Source: an uncultured Flavobacteriia bacterium
Lineage (GTDB): Bacteria; Bacteroidota; Bacteroidia; Flavobacteriales; Flavobacteriaceae
Length of the DNA: 16,381 nucleotides
Direction of reading: 5' to 3'
NCBI GenBank assembly: GCA_946482495.1
Contig: CAMLRV010000025.1
Location: 1 to 16,381, forward strand
Shown here: in pieces, positions 6,971-13,486 of the stretch
Layout: every line of letters begins with the position of its first letter
How positions within the stretch are numbered: position 1 is the first letter of the stretch
Notes under the pieces: model-generated
What the model was told of the DNA's origin: nothing
The model's input: only the letters and a program-made list of their open reading frames with translations
Databases searched by the model: none
Translations under genes and position numbers: made by a program

Positions 6971-7324
6971 TTATTTTCCTGCTAAAGTATCAGTGTTGAA
7001 TTTTTTAATTGAAGCAACAGCATTGTCATTGTAAACCACAGCGCTTAAAGCATTTGTTTTATAAAAATTCCATAAACCTACTTTTTTACCTTGTTCAAAA
7101 GAACCTTCAGAAATCAAATTTCCAACTTCATCATATGATTTCCATAAACCATCCGATTTTCCATTTACATAATTTCCTTGGTGCATTACGTTACCATTGG
7201 AATGATAAAATGTTACTTTTAAAGTATTAGGTGCAATTTCTTCACCTGTAGGTTCAACTTGTTGAGCAAATCCAAATGTCATTAAAAATAAACCGCATAT
7301 TGTCATTAAAGCTTTCATAATCAT
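6971..7324 (-). CDS. Secreted MORN_2 / YwqK-like repeat protein
   Basis: A 117-residue exported protein. An N-terminal signal peptide (MTICGLFLMTFGFAQQ region) is followed by MORN_2-type repeats: FYHSNGNVMHQGNYVNGKSDG and YDEVGNLISEGSFEQGKKVG, each the pattern of an aromatic start, GN, then a G-x-x-x-x-GK turn. Such repeats are annotated as YwqK-type antitoxins, but there is no toxin gene next to it here, so a toxin-antitoxin role is not supported. More likely it is a small periplasmic or surface protein of unknown function. Two in-frame ATGs exist, at 7324 and 7318; the second gives a cleaner MKALM signal peptide start. The promoter lies just upstream, beside a cluster of TTAAC repeats. Confidence 0.85.
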   Translation of the reverse strand: MIMKALMTICGLFLMTFGFAQQVEPTGEEIAPNTLKVTFYHSNGNVMHQGNYVNGKSDGLWKSYDEVGNLISEGSFEQGKKVGLWNFYKTNALSAVVYNDNAVASIKKFNTDTLAGK

Positions 7325-7346
7325 AGTTTTATTAGGTTAATATAAT

Positions 7347-7378
7347 CAAATTTAGAAATTTATTTTACATTAACCAAA
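7347..7378 (-). promoter_or_regulatory. Putative promoter of the YwqK-like gene (-33 TTTG, -7 TAAATTTG)
   Basis: The minus strand shows TTTG (7375-7378), 20 bases, then TAAATTTG (7347-7354), a good match to both Bacteroidetes promoter elements. The -7 ends 22 bases upstream of the first ATG. The -33 lies inside the TTAAC repeat cluster at 7368-7418. Confidence 0.65.
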
Positions 7379-7418
7379 CAATAACTTAACAATTTCATAA
7401 CATAAGTGAAAACTTAAC
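7368..7418 (+). promoter_or_regulatory. TTAAC repeat cluster with 11-bp phasing upstream of the YwqK-like gene
   Basis: In one 11-bp register the plus strand has CATTAAC (7368-7374), CAATAAC (7379-7385), a weak CAATTTC (7390-7396) and ACTTAAC (7412-7418). In a second register offset by five bases it has ACTTAAC (7384-7390) and TCATAAC (7395-7401). The repeats point away from the minus-strand gene they precede, opposite to the arrays at the receptor, lipoprotein and DUF1573 promoters, and they cover its -33 element. That could mean repression. Binding is inferred only. Confidence 0.4.
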
Positions 7419-7426
7419 ATTGGAAC

Positions 7427-7453
7427 AAAAAAAAACAGCTCAAAAAGAGCTGT
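7427..7453 (-). terminator. Intrinsic terminator of the beta-helix lipoprotein gene
   Basis: ACAGCTC (7435-7441) pairs with GAGCTGT (7447-7453) across a 5-base loop. On the minus strand it is followed by a run of nine T (complement of 7427-7435). It starts 24 bases past the lipoprotein stop codon. Confidence 0.88.
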
Positions 7454-7477
7454 CTTTCAAAGAACGTTTTTATCTTA

Positions 7478-8638
7478 TTATTGTAATAAACTACTTCCGT
7501 TTACTGTAGCCCAAGCTCCACTTGTTAAAGCTGCTCCAGTTGTAGTTGTACTTGTAGTATACTGCCCTGAAGGGAAAGAAACTGTGAAAGCTGAAGTACC
7601 TGCTCCAAATTCTGTAGTACCACCATTAATTTTAACATTAGTTAATTTAATTTTGCTACCGTTTACCTGGTTTGTGTTTGTAGCAGCATCTTGAATTCTA
7701 CACATTACAGCGTTTGTAGTTGTATATCCTTCAATTAAAATGTTGCTATATTCTCCGTTTCCTTCTTTTTTGAATTGGATTGCATCATATTCTGGAGCTC
7801 CGTTTTCAGTTAAAGTTCCAGCAGCTCTTCTTAAAGTAATGTTAGTTACTTTTGGCCAGAATGAATTGTTTACTGATTTTGCTTCAATTTCCATTCCGAA
7901 GTTTCCTGTACCCACTTGGTAAGCATACCAGTTTGTGTTATCTTGACCTCTCCAACCATCTTGCCAGTCGAATGAATCATCATAGTTTCCGTAAGATACT
8001 AAGTTTTTACCACTTACTGTACCACCGTAAAACTCATATCCGTCATCAGCACCTTTGTAAGATACTAAGTTTTCTAAAACAGTTCCAGCTCCAACAGAGT
8101 AAAAAGAGAAACCATTCATTTCACTAGTACCGTCAGTAATTTTCTTACCAGCGTATTCTACACGTACAAATTTTAAGCTTCCACCATTGTGAGCTACGTT
8201 CATACCTCCGTAAGGTAAAGCTAAACCATCTTCTGAAGTTGCAGTAGTTACACCACCAGCACCAACGATTGGCGCATCACCATACATAATAATTCCTCCC
8301 CAAGAACCTGGAGTTTGAGAACTTTCTGTGAAAACAACTGGCTCACCAGCAGTTCCATTAATAATTAATTTTCCACCATTTTCTACAACTAATGCATCTA
8401 CACCATTTGCAATGTTAGCTGTAATTGTTGAACCTGCATCAAAAGTTACAGTTGCACCAGCTTTAATTCTTACGATACCATTTAAAGTGTAGTTACCAAA
8501 TGCATACGTTTTGTTTACTGTAATATCACCAGTGATTTCTCCAACTGCAGGAGTTTTTACTGTGATTGTCTCATTGTCTTCTTCTGAACAGCTAACGAAT
8601 AATAAAGCTGTTAATGCTAAACCAAATAATTTTTTCAT
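7478..8638 (-). CDS. Surface/outer-membrane lipoprotein, beta-helix-like, partner of the TonB receptor
   Basis: A 386-residue lipoprotein. The signal peptide ends in LLFVSC, giving an acylated Cys17 followed by SEEDNE, an acidic run like the flavobacterial lipoprotein export signal, so it probably faces the outside. The body (about 35-345) has short repeating beta-strand and turn units such as GIVRIKAGATVTFDAGSTI, VENGGKLIINGTAGEPVVF and GTVLENLVSYKGADDGYEF, typical of a right-handed parallel beta-helix. An Asp/Trp-rich stretch YDDSFDWQDGWRGQDNTNW (219-237) may bind a ligand or metal. Relatives are sometimes labelled multidrug transporter, which the lack of membrane segments contradicts. It lies directly downstream of the TonB receptor gene but has its own promoter and terminator. 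It is not a SusD homologue. The ligand is unknown. Confidence 0.88.
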   Translation of the reverse strand: MKKLFGLALTALLFVSCSEEDNETITVKTPAVGEITGDITVNKTYAFGNYTLNGIVRIKAGATVTFDAGSTITANIANGVDALVVENGGKLIINGTAGEPVVFTESSQTPGSWGGIIMYGDAPIVGAGGVTTATSEDGLALPYGGMNVAHNGGSLKFVRVEYAGKKITDGTSEMNGFSFYSVGAGTVLENLVSYKGADDGYEFYGGTVSGKNLVSYGNYDDSFDWQDGWRGQDNTNWYAYQVGTGNFGMEIEAKSVNNSFWPKVTNITLRRAAGTLTENGAPEYDAIQFKKEGNGEYSNILIEGYTTTNAVMCRIQDAATNTNQVNGSKIKLTNVKINGGTTEFGAGTSAFTVSFPSGQYTTSTTTTGAALTSGAWATVNGSSLLQ

Positions 8639-8683
8639 TTTGAGTTATTTTAATTGTTTATGTTATTTCAAAATTTTGATACG

Positions 8684-8691
8684 CAAATTTA
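8684..8691 (-). promoter_or_regulatory. Putative -7 promoter element of the lipoprotein gene
   Basis: The minus strand reads TAAATTTG, 45 bases upstream of the ATG at 8638. No -33 TTG is present at normal distance. A GTTAAC site occupies that neighbourhood instead, consistent with an activator-dependent promoter. Confidence 0.55.
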
Positions 8692-8712
8692 TATTTGCCA
8701 TAATTTGAAGAG

Positions 8713-8741
8713 GTTAACTGATTATTATTAAATTTTTAAGA
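8713..8741 (-). promoter_or_regulatory. Degenerate 11-bp-phased TTAAC repeats upstream of the lipoprotein gene
   Basis: Reading toward the gene on the minus strand, three heptamers occur at 11-bp steps: TCTTAAA (8735-8741), TAATAAT (8724-8730) and AGTTAAC (8713-8719). Only the last has the full TTAAC core, but the first two differ by one final base from heptamers at the TonB receptor promoter (TCTTAAC, TAATAAC). The last repeat ends 21 bases before the -7 element, as at the DUF1573 promoter. Weak alone; it gains weight from the shared spacing. Confidence 0.35.
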
Positions 8742-8770
8742 ATTTTTAGAAATGTAAAATTTTTGTAAAC

Positions 8771-8798
8771 AAAAAAAATCCTACCGAAGTAGGATTTT
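8771..8798 (-). terminator. Intrinsic terminator of the TonB receptor gene with UUCG tetraloop
   Basis: On the minus strand the 10-bp stem AAAATCCTAC / GTAGGATTTT closes a C(UUCG)G tetraloop, an unusually stable loop. It is followed by eight T (complement of 8771-8778). It begins five bases after the receptor stop codon, so the receptor and lipoprotein genes are separate transcription units unless read-through occurs. Confidence 0.92.
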
Positions 8799-8803
8799 AG
8801 TAA

Positions 8804-11572
8804 TTAAAATGTGTAATTTAAACTTAAGCTGAATCCAACACCTTTTTTGTATTCTTTTAATACTAAAGATGGTTCAAGGATATCAAACTTACTATTGTTA
8901 CCTAACTCAAATCTTTGGTATGGATTTAAAATGTTATCCGCAGAAAATTTCACACCAAAGTTTTTAGTTAATTTAGAAGAATATACAAAGTCTAATTTAT
9001 GGAAAGGCATTTCATAAATATGATCTAAACCAGCAGTTCCAACCGCATAAATGTTTTTACCTTTTACACCATATACAAGTGTTGCTGTGTTTGTTACATT
9101 TTTACCTAATTTGAATTCATATTTTGCATCTGCATTAATAATCCAATTAGAAGCTCCTTGTAATTCTCTTGTAGGATGATTTTCTAATTTGTTTTCATCA
9201 GCAATTTCTACTTTCGTTTTCATGATAGAAGTATTTAATCCTACCGAAACATTATCTAATTTATCAGAAATATTTGCTAAATTGAAAATGAATTCAAATT
9301 CTGCTCCGTACAAATTAGCTACTTTAGAGTTTTGGAAAGTTGTAATTTGAGTAGCACTTGGTTTAAAGATTCGCTCAATTGGATCTTGAATGTTTTTACC
9401 ATAAACTGCTACTGCAACCATGTCTTTCTTGTCTGAAAAGTATTCGTATTTTAAATCTACATTTAAGTTTTCTGTATCTTTTAAGTCACCATTTCCTGTT
9501 TCAACAGTTCCATCAGGATTTACGAATTGAATTGGTAAAACTTCCATTAATACTGGTCTTGTGATGGTTTGTGAAGCAGCTAAACGTATGTTAGCTTTTT
9601 CAGAAACAGAATATTTGGCGTTAACAGATGGTAAGAAATACGTCTTTTTCTCGTCTTTCTTTCTGTATGGATCATCAAATGAATCTGAAATCGATCTGAA
9701 TTTGATAGTTCTTTGAGAAGCTTCAAATCGAACACCTCCATTTACTTCTAATTTCTCATTAATATTAAAGAACGCATTTGCATAACCTGCATTTACAAAT
9801 TGATTTAATTTTACTTTGTAATCTCCAGTAGATTCTTCTCTTTCGAAAATTAATCCGTTTTCAATATCTGATAAAATTTGATCATTAATATCGTTTACAG
9901 AAGTTGTTACTGTGTAACTTCCAGCTAAAGCTCTTGTTGAGAAGAAACGGTATTTTGAAGTAATGCTATTTCTAAATGAATTGTAACCTACAACCAATTT
10001 ATTTGTTTTACCATTAATTTCTTTTCCGAATTTATAATTGTATTCAAATAATCCACTTACATAATAGTTTCCTTTGATACTAAAATGTTGACGGTTTAAA
10101 GTATTTCCACCATATGAATTTTCAAATGTTCCATCATCGTTCATTTTTCCATCTAAGAATTTTCTATCAGGTAATTCATAAACCGTTTTTACATAAGAAA
10201 TTCCACCTTTCACACTATGTTTGTCATTAGAAGTTAATTTATAACTCGCTAATAATTGGTTGTTGAAATAATCCGATTGTTCAAACTGATTGGTTCTTAC
10301 AAAACGATTTGGTGTCGTTTTTTGATTCGATAAAACTCCAAACTGATCTTTAATTAAGTTTTCTGTAGTTCTTAAATACATCGAATTTACACCAACTTGA
10401 AATCTGTCTGATTTATATTTTAATCCAATTAATGTAGAAGCATTAGTTTGGTAACTATACGCTTGAGAATATAAATTGTTATTGTATTCTCCTAAGCCTT
10501 CTACAAATGAACGTTCTGCACCTTTTCTAACTTGGTATTTGTTATCACCATTTAAGGAAATGATGTACGAAAATGACTCACCGTTTCCAAATTTAAATTT
10601 ATCAGAATGACTAAAACTGATGCTGTTGTTGATTGGCGCACCTACTTTATCAACATTCCAAGAATTGTCTTTATAGGCGTTTTTGTATTCTGTTGAACTT
10701 AATCTGTAAGCACCAATACTTCCGTAAGCTGCAGGAAGTTCTCTACGCTTTTTTTGAATCCCGAAAAATCCTTGGTCGTTATTAGCAGTTTCAGAAATTA
10801 AAAAATCACCACCATTATTTTGAGTCACATATCCAAAACCAACTGTTAATTTGGTTTGAGCAGCTTGTGCTTCTGACGTTTCAACATTAATTGTTGCTCC
10901 AGCAAAATCTCCAGGAATATTTGGATTAAAAGTTTTATACACACTTAAAACACCAACAATATCAGTAGGAAATAAATCTAAAGGGATGATTTTTTTAAAC
11001 GGACTGTTTGAAGGAACTTGTAAATCGTTAATTAATAAGTTGTTGTAACGGTTCTCTAATCCTCTAACAAATAATCCTCTCGACTCTGCTTTAGAAATAC
11101 CAGTAACTTTAGCTAAACCAGCTTCCACATTACCAATTCCTTTTCTTGACATTTCTTGAGCCCCAATACTTTGTTTAATTTCAACCGCTTTTTGTTGTTC
11201 TTTTAATAAAGCAGTTTCTTTAGTTTTATTTGCTGTACCCGTAATTACAATTCCTTCAATACTATTTGAATTTTCTTGTAATGCTACATTTAAGTTTAAA
11301 GTTTCATTCTCAGAAACGGTAACTTGTTTTTCAAAAGTTTTGTAACCAATAAATGCATACACTAATGTATAGTTTCCAGGTTTCATAGTAATTTCATAAT
11401 TACCATTCACGTCAGATTCTACATTGGTCATTAAACCTTTTAATGATACGGAAACAAAACTTACAGGTTGTTTACTATCTTTATCTGTAATAATTCCACT
11501 AATTTTAGCAGAGTTTTGTCCGAAAGAGATTATCGTAAATAATAATCCGAAAAATAGAAATTTTAATTTCAT
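8804..11572 (-). CDS. TonB-dependent outer-membrane receptor with carboxypeptidase-regulatory-like N-terminal domain
   Basis: A 922-residue outer-membrane transporter that imports a ligand using TonB/ExbBD energy. It has a signal peptide (1-19, LLFTIISFGQ). A CarboxypepD_reg-like domain (about 21-98) contains SGIITDKDSKQPVSFVSVSLKG and the closing YKTFEKQV region. The plug (about 115-232) contains GLFVRGLENRYNNLLINDL and NPNIPGDFAGATINV, followed by a long beta-barrel. The C-terminus LSLNYTF ends in Phe, the usual outer-membrane insertion signal. The start is ATG 11572. A longer frame could begin at TTG 11623, but that codon lies inside the promoter -33 element. No SusD gene is adjacent; the neighbour is a beta-helix lipoprotein. 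Divergent from it is a PhoB/PhoR-like pair, with an operator-like array between. The substrate is unknown; phosphate or an organophosphate is an inference. Confidence 0.95.
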   Translation of the reverse strand: MKLKFLFFGLLFTIISFGQNSAKISGIITDKDSKQPVSFVSVSLKGLMTNVESDVNGNYEITMKPGNYTLVYAFIGYKTFEKQVTVSENETLNLNVALQENSNSIEGIVITGTANKTKETALLKEQQKAVEIKQSIGAQEMSRKGIGNVEAGLAKVTGISKAESRGLFVRGLENRYNNLLINDLQVPSNSPFKKIIPLDLFPTDIVGVLSVYKTFNPNIPGDFAGATINVETSEAQAAQTKLTVGFGYVTQNNGGDFLISETANNDQGFFGIQKKRRELPAAYGSIGAYRLSSTEYKNAYKDNSWNVDKVGAPINNSISFSHSDKFKFGNGESFSYIISLNGDNKYQVRKGAERSFVEGLGEYNNNLYSQAYSYQTNASTLIGLKYKSDRFQVGVNSMYLRTTENLIKDQFGVLSNQKTTPNRFVRTNQFEQSDYFNNQLLASYKLTSNDKHSVKGGISYVKTVYELPDRKFLDGKMNDDGTFENSYGGNTLNRQHFSIKGNYYVSGLFEYNYKFGKEINGKTNKLVVGYNSFRNSITSKYRFFSTRALAGSYTVTTSVNDINDQILSDIENGLIFEREESTGDYKVKLNQFVNAGYANAFFNINEKLEVNGGVRFEASQRTIKFRSISDSFDDPYRKKDEKKTYFLPSVNAKYSVSEKANIRLAASQTITRPVLMEVLPIQFVNPDGTVETGNGDLKDTENLNVDLKYEYFSDKKDMVAVAVYGKNIQDPIERIFKPSATQITTFQNSKVANLYGAEFEFIFNLANISDKLDNVSVGLNTSIMKTKVEIADENKLENHPTRELQGASNWIINADAKYEFKLGKNVTNTATLVYGVKGKNIYAVGTAGLDHIYEMPFHKLDFVYSSKLTKNFGVKFSADNILNPYQRFELGNNSKFDILEPSLVLKEYKKGVGFSLSLNYTF

Positions 11573-11595
11573 TGTGGTTGTGTTTATTTTTTTGG

Positions 11596-11624
11596 CAAAA
11601 ATAGAACCAAGTAAATTACGCAAA
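11596..11624 (-). promoter_or_regulatory. Putative promoter of the TonB receptor gene (-33 TTTG, -7 TATTTTTG)
   Basis: The minus strand has TTTG (11621-11624), 17 bases, then TATTTTTG (11596-11603), a clear match to the Bacteroidetes promoter. It lies 23 bases before the ATG at 11572. The 11-bp repeat array begins two bases upstream of the -33 element, an arrangement expected for direct activation. Confidence 0.75.
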
Positions 11625-11625
11625 T

Positions 11626-11676
11626 GTTACTACCAAGTTATTAGTAAGTTCATAGATTGTTAAGTTATCGTTAAGA
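11626..11676 (-). promoter_or_regulatory. Five-unit 11-bp-phased (T)TAAC array (Pho-box-like operator) between receptor and PhoB/PhoR-like genes
   Basis: On the minus strand five heptamers follow each other at exact 11-bp steps with 4-base spacers: TCTTAAC, ACTTAAC, TATGAAC, TAATAAC, TAGTAAC. Every unit ends in AAC (GTT at 11626, 11637, 11648, 11659 and 11670 on the plus strand). Five in perfect register is very unlikely by chance. The geometry is that of tandem PhoB/PhoP sites. The array ends against the -33 element of the receptor promoter and also lies upstream of the response regulator gene, so it could serve activation and autoregulation. Which regulator binds is inferred. Confidence 0.7.
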
Positions 11677-11754
11677 CATTAAATAATTGTAAACTCGTTT
11701 TATTTGTGGTTTTTATATATAATTTTACAAAAAATAATTACTTTTATATTTAAT

Positions 11755-12450
11755 ATGAAGAAAAGAGACATTAAGATATTATTAGTTGATGACGAACCGG
11801 ATATTTTAGAGATTGTCGGTTACAATTTGGAGCAAGCTGGATACCAGATTTTCAAAGCTGAAAATGGTAAAGATGCAGTAAAACAAGCCCAAAAAGTAAA
11901 GCCACATTTGATTATTATGGATGTGATGATGCCAGAAATGGACGGGATGGAAGCGTGTGAAAAAATCAGAGAAATTCCGGAATTAAAAGATACTATCATC
12001 ACTTTCTTAACCGCAAGAAATGAAGATTATTCTCAAGTAGCAGGTTTTGAAGTGGGTGCCGATGATTATATAGCTAAACCAATTAAGCCAAAGTTATTGG
12101 TAAGTAAAGTGAAAGGTTTACTTCGTAGATTAAAAGAAGAAGAATCAGAAAGTTCTGAAACCTTAATTTTAGGTAATTTATTAATTAATCGTGAAGAATA
12201 TAAAATAATTAAAGACGGGCAAACTATAGTTTTACCAAGAAAAGAATTCGAATTATTATATTTGTTAGCAACCAAACCTGGAAAAGTATTTACTAGAACT
12301 GAAATTTTAGACAAAGTTTGGGGTAATGAAGTCATTGTTGGCGGTAGAACTATTGATGTTCACATTAGAAAACTTCGTGAAAAAATTGATGAAGATGTTT
12401 TTAAAACCATTAAAGGTGTGGGTTACAAAATAGAATTAAATGGCGATTAA
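11755..12450 (+). CDS. OmpR/PhoB-family response regulator
   Basis: A 231-residue DNA-binding response regulator, probably the partner of the overlapping kinase gene. The receiver domain (about 6-125) has Asp12/Asp13, the phospho-acceptor Asp56 in LIIMDVMMPEMDG, Thr86 and Lys108 in IAKPIKP. The winged helix (about 136-229) includes LPRKEFELLYLLATKPGKVFTR and the recognition helix RTIDVHIRKLREKI. The overall pattern (DDEPDILEIVGYNLEQAGY) is close to PhoB/PhoP regulators, so I call it PhoB-like, but a phosphate role is not proven. The ATG at 11755 is chosen; a TTG at 11704 would add 17 residues of hydrophobic, non-homologous sequence. It is the best candidate for binding the 11-bp repeats at four promoters in this window. 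A clear own promoter is not evident. Confidence 0.93.
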   Translation: MKKRDIKILLVDDEPDILEIVGYNLEQAGYQIFKAENGKDAVKQAQKVKPHLIIMDVMMPEMDGMEACEKIREIPELKDTIITFLTARNEDYSQVAGFEVGADDYIAKPIKPKLLVSKVKGLLRRLKEEESESSETLILGNLLINREEYKIIKDGQTIVLPRKEFELLYLLATKPGKVFTRTEILDKVWGNEVIVGGRTIDVHIRKLREKIDEDVFKTIKGVGYKIELNGD

Positions 12451-13486
12451 CTTTAATAAATCTTATAAGTTTGCCTTTAAATCTTCAATTTACATATCCT
12501 TATTTGTTGTATGTAGCTTGTTGATTTATCATTACTTTTTTCAACCTATTAATGGATTTGTATTATTTGCTTTTCCAATCACTTTATTCATATTTAGTTT
12601 TTTCTTAATTCAGTATCGCGTTGAGGTTTTTATCTACAAACGCATTAAAAAACTATATGATGAGGTATCTATTTTAGATGCTACTTCTTTAAAAAATAAA
12701 ACGGTAACTACCGATGTTACTTCTTTAACAAACGATATTCGCAACTTTGCCAAAGAGAAAAAAATTGAAATTGAGTCGTTAAATATTCGTGAAGAATATA
12801 GAAGAGAATTTCTTGGTAATGTTTCTCATGAACTAAAAACACCTTTGTTTACGGTTCAAGGTTATTTGGATACACTGATTGAAGGTGGCGCTATAAAAGA
12901 CAAAGCATTACGAGTGAAATATATCGAACGCGCTTCTATAGGTGTGGAAAGATTGATTCATATTGTACAAGATTTAGATATGATTTCTAAATTTGAAGTT
13001 GGCGATTTGAACTTAGATGTGACCAAATTTAACATCGTGACCGAAATTCAAAATGTTTTTGATTTATTGGAAATGAAAGCAGATGCGAAGAATATTATTC
13101 TAATGTTTGATGAAAAATATGTTTCGCCTATTAATGTTTACGCCGATAAAGATAAAATTCAGCAAGTATTAACGAATTTGGTCATGAATTCTATCAAATA
13201 CGGAAAAGAAAACGGAACAACAGAAGTTTGTATCGAAAAAATCAATAAAAATAAAGTGTTGGTTCGTATTCAGGATAATGGTGAAGGAATTGAACAACAA
13301 CATTTATCTCGAATTTTTGAACGCTTTTTCAGAATCAACAAAAGTGGTTCAAGAGAAGAAGGTGGTTCTGGTTTAGGATTAGCTATTGTGAAACACATTA
13401 TTGAAGCCCATAACGAAAAAATCTTCGTGCAAAGTACGTATCAAAAAGGATCAGAGTTTTCATTTACCTTGAAAACAAGTAAATAA
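12440..13486 (+). CDS. PhoR-like membrane sensor histidine kinase
   Basis: A 348-residue kinase whose ATG overlaps the last 11 bases of the regulator gene, implying translational coupling. Two membrane segments (about 14-32 and 39-58) are joined by only a few residues, so there is almost no periplasmic domain. PhoR kinases show this layout and sense through other membrane proteins. The H-box is FLGNVSHELKTPL with His130; the N-box is LTNLVMNSIKYG (Asn246, Asn250); the G1 box is DNGEGI (279-284); the F-box is FERFFRI (293-299); the G2 box is GSGLGLA (309-315). All catalytic motifs are intact. No PAS domain is apparent in the short linker. The 3' end overlaps the convergent glycosyltransferase gene by 27 bases, and I see no terminator. 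Confidence 0.94.
   Translation: MAINFNKSYKFAFKSSIYISLFVVCSLLIYHYFFQPINGFVLFAFPITLFIFSFFLIQYRVEVFIYKRIKKLYDEVSILDATSLKNKTVTTDVTSLTNDIRNFAKEKKIEIESLNIREEYRREFLGNVSHELKTPLFTVQGYLDTLIEGGAIKDKALRVKYIERASIGVERLIHIVQDLDMISKFEVGDLNLDVTKFNIVTEIQNVFDLLEMKADAKNIILMFDEKYVSPINVYADKDKIQQVLTNLVMNSIKYGKENGTTEVCIEKINKNKVLVRIQDNGEGIEQQHLSRIFERFFRINKSGSREEGGSGLGLAIVKHIIEAHNEKIFVQSTYQKGSEFSFTLKTSK

Noticed and set aside
6971..7324. Toxin-antitoxin module suggested by the YwqK-antitoxin label of the family
   Set aside because: The protein carries a signal peptide and no toxin-like gene is adjacent.
7740..8127. Plus-strand frames opposite the lipoprotein gene, and similar ones at 9379-9564 and 7009-7230
   Set aside because: They are antisense shadows with biased composition and no recognisable protein features.
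7478..11572. SusC/SusD-type polysaccharide utilisation locus
   Set aside because: The lipoprotein is beta-helix-like, not the TPR-helical SusD fold, and no glycoside hydrolase genes are nearby.
11573..11623. TTG start at 11623 extending the TonB receptor by 17 residues
   Set aside because: The codon lies in the -33 TTTG of the promoter, and the added residues precede a complete signal peptide starting at ATG 11572.
11704..11754. TTG start at 11704 for the PhoB-like regulator
   Set aside because: It would put a hydrophobic stretch before the receiver domain. The ATG at 11755 begins right at the conserved family N-terminus.
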